Shown: positions 58,101-64,000 of the stretch, in pieces
How the letters are laid out: each line of letters starts with the position of its first letter
How positions within the stretch are numbered: the stretch's first letter is position 1
Source of the DNA: Steinernema hermaphroditum
Taxonomy: Eukaryota > Nematoda > Chromadorea > Rhabditida > Steinernematidae
Direction: 5' to 3'
Assembly: GCA_030435675.1 (NCBI GenBank)
Contig: CM059624.1
Coordinates: 8,270,769 to 8,334,768, forward strand
DNA length: 64,000 nt
Notes under the pieces: generated by a model
Told to the model about the DNA's origin: nothing
The model's database searches: none
Seen by the model: only the letters and a program-made list of their open reading frames with translations
Translations under genes and position numbers: made by a program

Positions 58101-61100
58101 AACGTCCAACTGACATCGCGCAAATAAAAATCAGAGCTAATTACAATAATCGTCTCGAGGGGCGCTGGGCCATAGACGAGCCTAGGCGCCGAGTCACAAA
58201 GTAAATATGCCGATTTAGTTCCGCGTACAAGCTGTGGCGCGACCCCTTGGCCCCTTCGGGTAATGGACAGGGAAGGGCGATTCTGCTTCCGACCTGAGGG
58301 CCGAAAGCCCGATGGTGGCGGACGATTGTCGTCGCCGGCGGCTAATGTTACATAAACAAAACAAGAGAATGTTTTCCCTCTATACATATGATGGTGGAAG
58401 GCCGCACTTATTTATTATACTACCGCAGCCATCATTCCGAATGTAATTGCCCCAAACACGACTCGGTCTTCGGGTGCTCCGGTCGGGCCATAAACCCTCA
58501 CGCAAAAGACGACTCTTCTGGAAGTAGTTCTCAGTTGGGACTGTACACTTTGTTGGTTAGGAGTGCACGGTGGTCAGCGGTGAATCACTCGCTGGGCTAA
58601 GAACTCAAATAGTCCAACTTCTTGTGGCGCGGAACGGGTTTCGGCGCTCGTTTTCGAAATGGGTGGCGGCGGAAACGTGCATTGTAATTCGATTGGAATG
58701 AGCGAGATCCGCCGAGATAAGATCGATTCGATTCGATATTCGGTGAAGAAAGGAAAACTCTTTGTCAGACGACGCGTCCGCTTCTCAAATAAATCACTCA
58801 TCGCCGACGAACATCACTAAATCAGCGCGCTTCACTTTTTAGGCCCACACGCACATTTAAGGAGGCCGCTGCGGGCTACGGTACTTTACAAGCGCGTTCT
58901 TCACTTTACATATGCGAAAACCGGTCAACCCTCGATCGCAAATATCGCGCCGCTAAGTGGTCGTCGACTTCTTCAGTCGCGACTATGTAATGCACTTTCG
59001 ACAATTAAAACACTTTTTACAGCCGAAAATCGATTCGTGGAGGGGATCCACGAGAGGAGTATTTGCATAAAACGCGTTCAGGGTCAGGTCACTCGGAGGG
59101 ACGAGGCCGTATTTGCACAGCGCGGACCTCTTTGGGCGTCTTGAGCGTGCGGAGATTGCGTGACGGCCACTGCGCGGTGAATTTTGTATGGATGTTATGA
59201 ATAAACAAACGATTCGCCATTTGTTATCCCAATTTTGGACACTTCGGACGTAGCAAAACAAATAAATCACGGCCAATTACTACTAATATCTGCATGATCG
59301 AGCTGGCCGGAGGCTTCTTCCCCGAAGGCGTCGCATCAAGAGCGGAGACCACTTACTCGAGGTTATGCTGGCGCGGAATTTGGGTTGGATTAATTCGATT
59401 TATGGCGCACCGATAAAATCATTTGATTCTCTCATTACAAAGACGCGTACAAAGTAAACTGCAAGTGCACTTTGTAGTCGCCTGGGGGACAAAGGGATCT
59501 CCGGAGCGGAGGGTTTTCCTCGAGGCGGCGGGTGAGGAGCCGAACTGGTCGCGAGAAGAGGACGTCCGTTAGAAGAAATGTCGTCTTTGATTTGTAATTG
59601 CGATTTATAGGCGAAATAACGCTGTTTTTTCGCTCGTCGTCGTCGCATTATGGGATTTGGCGATTTCGACGGCGAATTACCCAAAACGTCTCTTCTGCTG
59701 GATTCCGAAATTCATTAGAACGAAGAGAACCAGGGAGGAAGGGCACCGTAATCAAGTGAGAAAGCGATCGCACTGCCTAACAAAGAACGTCGTTAGGAGA
59801 GGTAATGTGCCAGAAGGGGCGAAGTAGAACGTCCGATGCGAAAGGACGGTTTCAAATTAAAAACAAAGGGGTCTCAAAAACGCCGATGGCCCACTTATAT
59901 CACCGCGGAATGAGTCGTCGCCAGCAGAGAAGTCGTTGTAAAGCAATTGTTTATTCTAAAGATCTTTTTCGCTCTCTCTATCCGATGTCACCCGGGATGT
60001 AATATTACAATCCGCGCGTAGATTCAGGGAGTACTCGCCGGAGGGTTCGGGCGTGGAAGCCGGACGATGTCTTCGGTGGCGACGGCCGACCAAATCGGCG
60101 TTCCTCCACCGAATAATTCAAATTGTGTAAAATGTGTTTACATTATTCGACGCATATTTTTAAATACTCTCCACGCAGCAAAGCGGTCCTCGCCCCCTTA
60201 ATCGACTCAAAAGCGGACGCGGAGACCTCCCCTTAAACGCTCTAGTGAGCCCTGAGTGTTGCAGGAGCTGCCTTCGAGTCGCAAAAAGTTTAAATGATCT
60301 GGATGGAACGAACAATGCGGCAAACATTTATTTCGCGTCGCGAGCAGTCCGGCGGCCGATGAGAGGGTCGTTGAGCGAAACTAGATTGATATTCGGATTA
60401 GATGCATATGTAAGCAGCTGAATTCCGCTAGAAGAAGTCGTGTTTGCCGAAATAAATAAAAGTTGTTTTCGGACGACTGGGTTCTTCGAGGTCCAATCGG
60501 AAAGAGAAATGAAATTTGTCCGAAAACAGGGGATTAATGAGCGCCTCAAGGAAAGGTCGAAGCCAATGTGCCAACTTGGAAGAAGTGGGATGACGGCGGC
60601 CAAATTCAGATTTCTGGACGATTTGCATGCTTCGCTGAGCCTGCGCTACTTGTGCGTTGCTCGTGCTCGGAGCGCTTTCGAAATACTGGGGGTGAAGATG
60701 TCCTAAATCGCAGAGAAAATCATTGGAGAGAATTTCGCGCAGGAGTCGAATCTACAATCCACGCGCCAGGTACATGTATAATAGAAACGTGCGCCTCTGA
60801 GCTAAACGTCAAAGCAACCAAGTTGTTTGGAATTTTAGAATCCAGAGGTGGTCCTTCCTTGATCTGTTTGCACATTGGCTTCGAATATGCACGGACTGGC
60901 GATGGGTTCGGTTCTCAGATCGTAATCTTCCTCACTGGAGATTTATGATTGTCTATTTATAATATCTGCTCGAACCTTTTCTTTAGAGTTCATCATAGAA
61001 TCCTCCACAGAAAGACTCGAATGTTCAAAACTCGGAAAACGAATTTATTAAAATATATCTAAAGGTCATCTCAATAAATAACAAAACAAGGGAGTCGCTC
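55158..61100. other. 5.9-kb region without a recognisable gene
   Basis: In a genome where other intergenic gaps are a few hundred bases, this is by far the longest gene-free stretch outside the satellite block. It lies upstream of the HTH-protein gene (minus). All ORFs are short, overlapping and lack family signatures. It is a mosaic of GC-rich pieces and short AT-rich cores rich in ATTAA/TAATTA and AATAAA-like words (for example 55605-55615, 56460-56480, 57220-57245). It may hold cis-regulatory elements or a noncoding RNA; I saw no tRNA, hairpin cluster or tandem array. Confidence 0.5.
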
Positions 61101-61953
61101 TCAGACCACACGAAGCGCAGAGGTCTTGGGTCCGATGGAGGGCGTAAGGCCCGCCTTTTTGAAGTCGCTTTCGAACTTGGCGAAGACTATGGCCCGGAAC
61201 ATCTGGTAGCACTGACCCTAAAGGAATGAGAGCGTCACAGAGAGCGGAGCGACGAGGGAACCTGGAAGTCGACGACCCTGTTCCGAAGGTTGGCGGAGGC
61301 GCAGACTTGGTTGAAGACCCTGGTAACGAAGGCCGAACACTTGGGACAAGAGCCGTCGAAGCAGTGGAAGGCGCAGTCGTGGCGGAGGCAGCGGTTGATC
61401 TGAGTCACGTTGCTCCCCGCGCTCGCGACGCACTCCGTGGCACAGTTCACTAGCACTGAACACTCTGAAGAGGTATGGTAGACCGCCATGACGAGGGCTT
61501 TTCGCTACCTCCATCCTCCCTTTTATTGCCTGAGAGGACGTCGACTAGCTGTTTCTTGGAGGAGTCACACAAGGGACATCTGTTGCATTCGTCGAGACAC
61601 CCACTCGTGAAGACGCACCCATAATCTATGCCCTAAAGAGGGTTTGGGTTACTGTAGGCGAGAAGCCTACCTGGTCGAGATCGTTATAGAGCTGCGCGGT
61701 GATAGTGGCGTTTTCGAAACGTTCACTTAACCAACCGATCTAAAAGCTACCATAACCGAGAAGGTAGGGAAGCACTCGCCTGGACACAGTTCTTCTTGAT
61801 GGCGCAGGTTAGCAGGTCCCGACACTTCCGGTTCAGCGCGCCAGCGGTCTCCGCGTGCGGACGGGCCGACTCGACGCCGAGAATCGAGAGCATAAGGAGA
61901 GCGAATCGAATCATTCGGATCAGCGAAATGACCGCCCTGAGGCGAAGACGCAT
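61101..61953 (-). CDS. Cysteine-rich secreted protein, nematode-type, unknown
   Basis: Five exons (61780-61953, 61671-61739, 61509-61632, 61263-61464, 61101-61218) total 687 bp, 228 residues, all in phase. Signal peptide MIRFALLMLSILGVESA (after a basic leader RLRLRAVISLIR). The mature part has about 20 cysteines, with CRDLLTCAIKKNC, CVFTSGCLDECNRCPLC, CSVLVNCATECVAS and CLRHDCAFHCFDGSCPKC blocks, and an amphipathic C-terminus. Intron 1 (61740-61779) starts GC. Even, clustered cysteines suggest several disulphide-bonded repeats. No exact family recognised; nematodes have many such secreted proteins. Two asparagines in N-x-T/S are possible glycan sites. Confidence 0.65.
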
Positions 61954-62341
61954 CTTTTAAGCGTGCAGGGCTGCGCATACAGGAATGAAGTCCGCGCGAG
62001 AAGCCGCCCTCCAGGCGAGGCCGGAATCTCCGAGGCCCCTTTCTCTCGATGCCCCTCGAGTCCTCCGAAAGCGCGTCTCAGTCTTCACTGATTCTCCGGT
62101 CGTCCCCTATCCTTCATTGTCTTGCAAAAAGTAAGCCAAACAAACACTTTCCCACCGCCGCAATCCTGGTACCAACGCCTCAGGCGTCCTTTTTTGCGCC
62201 ACGAGAAAACCCGATCCGCTTTCAAAACAGAGGAATCGGTTTTCGGGGTGAGAATCCATCTCTGCTTTCACCATACGGACAAACTCACCAACAAATCTGT
62301 TATAACAAAAAACAATCAACAATAACAACTTAACAAGGTAA
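61954..62341. other. Intergenic, promoter of the Cys-rich gene
   Basis: No gene; between the minus-strand Cys-rich gene (start 61953) and the 3' end of TRMT1 (62342). Confidence 0.45.
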
Positions 62342-64000
62342 TCAAGAAGCGACTTGGAAACCTGCTTGTACAGAATTGACCGATCCTTTGGCTTTCGGCT
62401 TCGGTCCCCAATTCTTCCCCTTGTTGTACTGGTACCGCACAAGACATTCGGTCTTGCTCTTTGAAGCCGCCTCACGGTGAAGGGAGAAATTTACTTCTTG
62501 CCTGAAAGTACGAAGATCATCATCAGAGGCTAAAGACTTACGTAGACTCTGTTGACAAAATTTTCTTCCCTGGTGCCGTGTCATCAAAACGTTCTACGGA
62601 AACTTTATGCTGTTTAGCAACAGCGCGGGCAATATCCCACAAGAACGAGACCGGTGCATCCGTTTTCAACCCTTTTGGATTGCAATGAGTAATGGAGGCA
62701 CGATATCCGGCATGAAGAATGGCCGACCTGATGTTCAAAATTCTCATTACGGGGGATTTGACCACGTTCATCAATTGATCATGCTCGTAATAGAGAGGGG
62801 CGTCGGGAAGCTCCTAGAAATTAACAACAAAAAGGTAATAAGAACACCAGGAACTCCATTAGCCTACCTCAGAGATTACACTTAAAATCCCAAGTAATCG
62901 TTCATGGGTTCCCAATCGCTCTTCTTCGGGTGTATTCTTAATTCTTTGCCGAAGTCTGTCAACAAAATCTTTGTTGTGTATTGGCGCTGTGTAGAGTGGA
63001 CCTCCGTGGTGTACGGTATGGCTGCAGTGGACGCACTTGCCATCTGCTCCAACCAGCCCTGCCTGAATAGTATTCGGTGTAAACCGAACACTGCTGCCAT
63101 GAACCATCTTCTTGATAAGAGGCTCCAGATGAAGAGCGTGGCACCCGGTGCAGGCCCAAACGTTCGAAAGCTTCCTAGAACAGTTGCGCAGATTTGACTA
63201 ACGCCCGTCCACTTCGGTCCTTACGTTACGCTGTCCTTCGCTTCTTTAGCACCAGTATGAATGCGAACGAAGACGCGAATATAGAAGTCGACACTCATCG
63301 AGAGCAGCGGTTCAATGTATCGCGAGTAACGGTTGGCGTGTGAATCGATCGAACGAAGAAGAATCCGCAGAGCCTGAAAATGCGCAATTTATTTTGATGC
63401 AATAAGCACACACTCGCCATTTCATGACAAGACTTATGACGGAGTGGAATCGAGTTGTACTTGTTGAAACAGGCTTCCGGAGTGTTCCCACACAAAACAG
63501 CCATATCGGTGCAAGTGACCATGAGAATCCCCCTGTCCGCAACAGCCTGAACCGCGGAATCAAGGAAGATAGAGGCGGAGCCGTACGGATCTAAATCAAT
63601 GACGTGAAACCGTTTATCCAGTGTACGGTGATCCATCATAGTTTCGCTGAAGACGACAAGTATACGTGTGCACATAAAAAAACAAAACACTTACATGGCG
63701 TCACCAAAGTGAGGGTTCACAATATGTGTAACGTCATTTACGGCTATATTCTGCTTGATTGTTTCGACAGCTTCTTGCGAAAAATCGTTTGCGGTAATCG
63801 ATTCCACTCCTTTAACCTCTTTTGAAAATCTCAGTGCTCGGAGACCACTGGCTGAGAGCGCATCCAAAATTCGTATACCATCGGACTAAAGAGGAAAATG
63901 AAAATAAAAGATGCTGAAGGAGACGCTTACATCGTTTACGGTGTTTAGCTTGGGTTTCTTTGCTGTGGGCTCATTTCCAACCTTTTCCTTCTTTTGCTTC
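62342..64000 (-). CDS. trmt1: tRNA (guanine26-N2)-dimethyltransferase TRMT1, 5' end cut by window edge
   Basis: Dimethylates G26 in tRNA. Reading from the right edge: GIRILDALSASGLRALRFSK (SAM-binding start), NDVTHIVNPHFGDA, FHVIDLDPYGSASIFLDSAV (DPYG motif), GILMVTCTDMAVLCGNTPEA (TCTDMAVL), IRLL..SIDSHANRYSRYIEPL, CTGCHALHLEPL and CVHCSHTVHHGGPLYTAPIH (zinc-binding cysteines), then the C-terminal domain with YYEHDQLMN, LHAGYRASITHCNPKGLKTD and a tail with NWGPKPKAKG, as in TRMT1. Stop at 62342-62344. The N-terminus is beyond the window. Introns are about 45 bp. Confidence 0.92.

Noticed and set aside
55686..60948. Several 60-125 codon ORFs in the gene-free region
   Set aside because: They overlap, change frame, and contain AT/GC block composition; no conserved motif.

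Overview
The window is nuclear DNA from a nematode, probably a rhabditid-like one. It has a cuticle collagen with the nematode N-terminal domain, an EGL-10/RGS7-type regulator with the invertebrate linker, and an XBX-1-type cilia dynein chain. Introns are extremely short: most are 38-50 bp, end in TTTCAG or TTTAG, and several are in-frame and stop-free, so raw reading frames run straight through them. I spliced genes by hand. Where I counted exon lengths (asns, SLC17, cornichon, egl-10 and the two secreted proteins) the total is a whole number of codons.

Left part (1-25.9 kb) is a compact gene block: PTRH2 (cut by the left edge) and COX16 on the minus strand only 26 bp apart; a perfect 18-bp minisatellite; asparagine synthetase (minus); an SLC17/MFS anion transporter, cornichon and a TPM/MOLO-type membrane protein (all plus); an egl-10-like RGS gene (minus) head to head with a PPP1R37-like LRR protein (plus); the cilia dynein-2 light intermediate chain xbx-1/DYNC2LI1 (minus); and two unrecognised minus-strand genes, one clearly secreted.

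The middle (about 26.8-43.1 kb) is a nested repeat domain built on an 84-bp satellite. Inserted in or beside it are a minus-strand, internally deleted gag-protease LTR element that is itself split by an 863-bp palindromic TA-flanked element, a 171-bp TG...CA insertion present twice because the surrounding satellite was duplicated, and a young BEL/Pao-type element (609-bp LTRs, GATAT target duplication) that has gag-protease but no polymerase. The satellite unit is a multiple of three and lacks stops in several frames, which gives false ORFs up to 840 codons on both strands.

The right part (43.7-64 kb) returns to genes: a cuticle collagen, a URB1-like (NopRA1) ribosome-biogenesis protein divergently paired with the tRNA methyltransferase TRM13, a DDX5/DDX17-type DEAD-box helicase with one unusually long intron at a conserved position, a nuclear protein with a helix-turn-helix-like segment reminiscent of domesticated transposases, about 5.9 kb without a recognisable gene upstream of it, a cysteine-rich secreted protein, and TRMT1 (cut by the right edge). 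Housekeeping roles centre on RNA and translation (PTRH2, TRM13, TRMT1, URB1, DDX5/17) and on membrane and signalling proteins (SLC17, CNIH, TPM, EGL-10, XBX-1).
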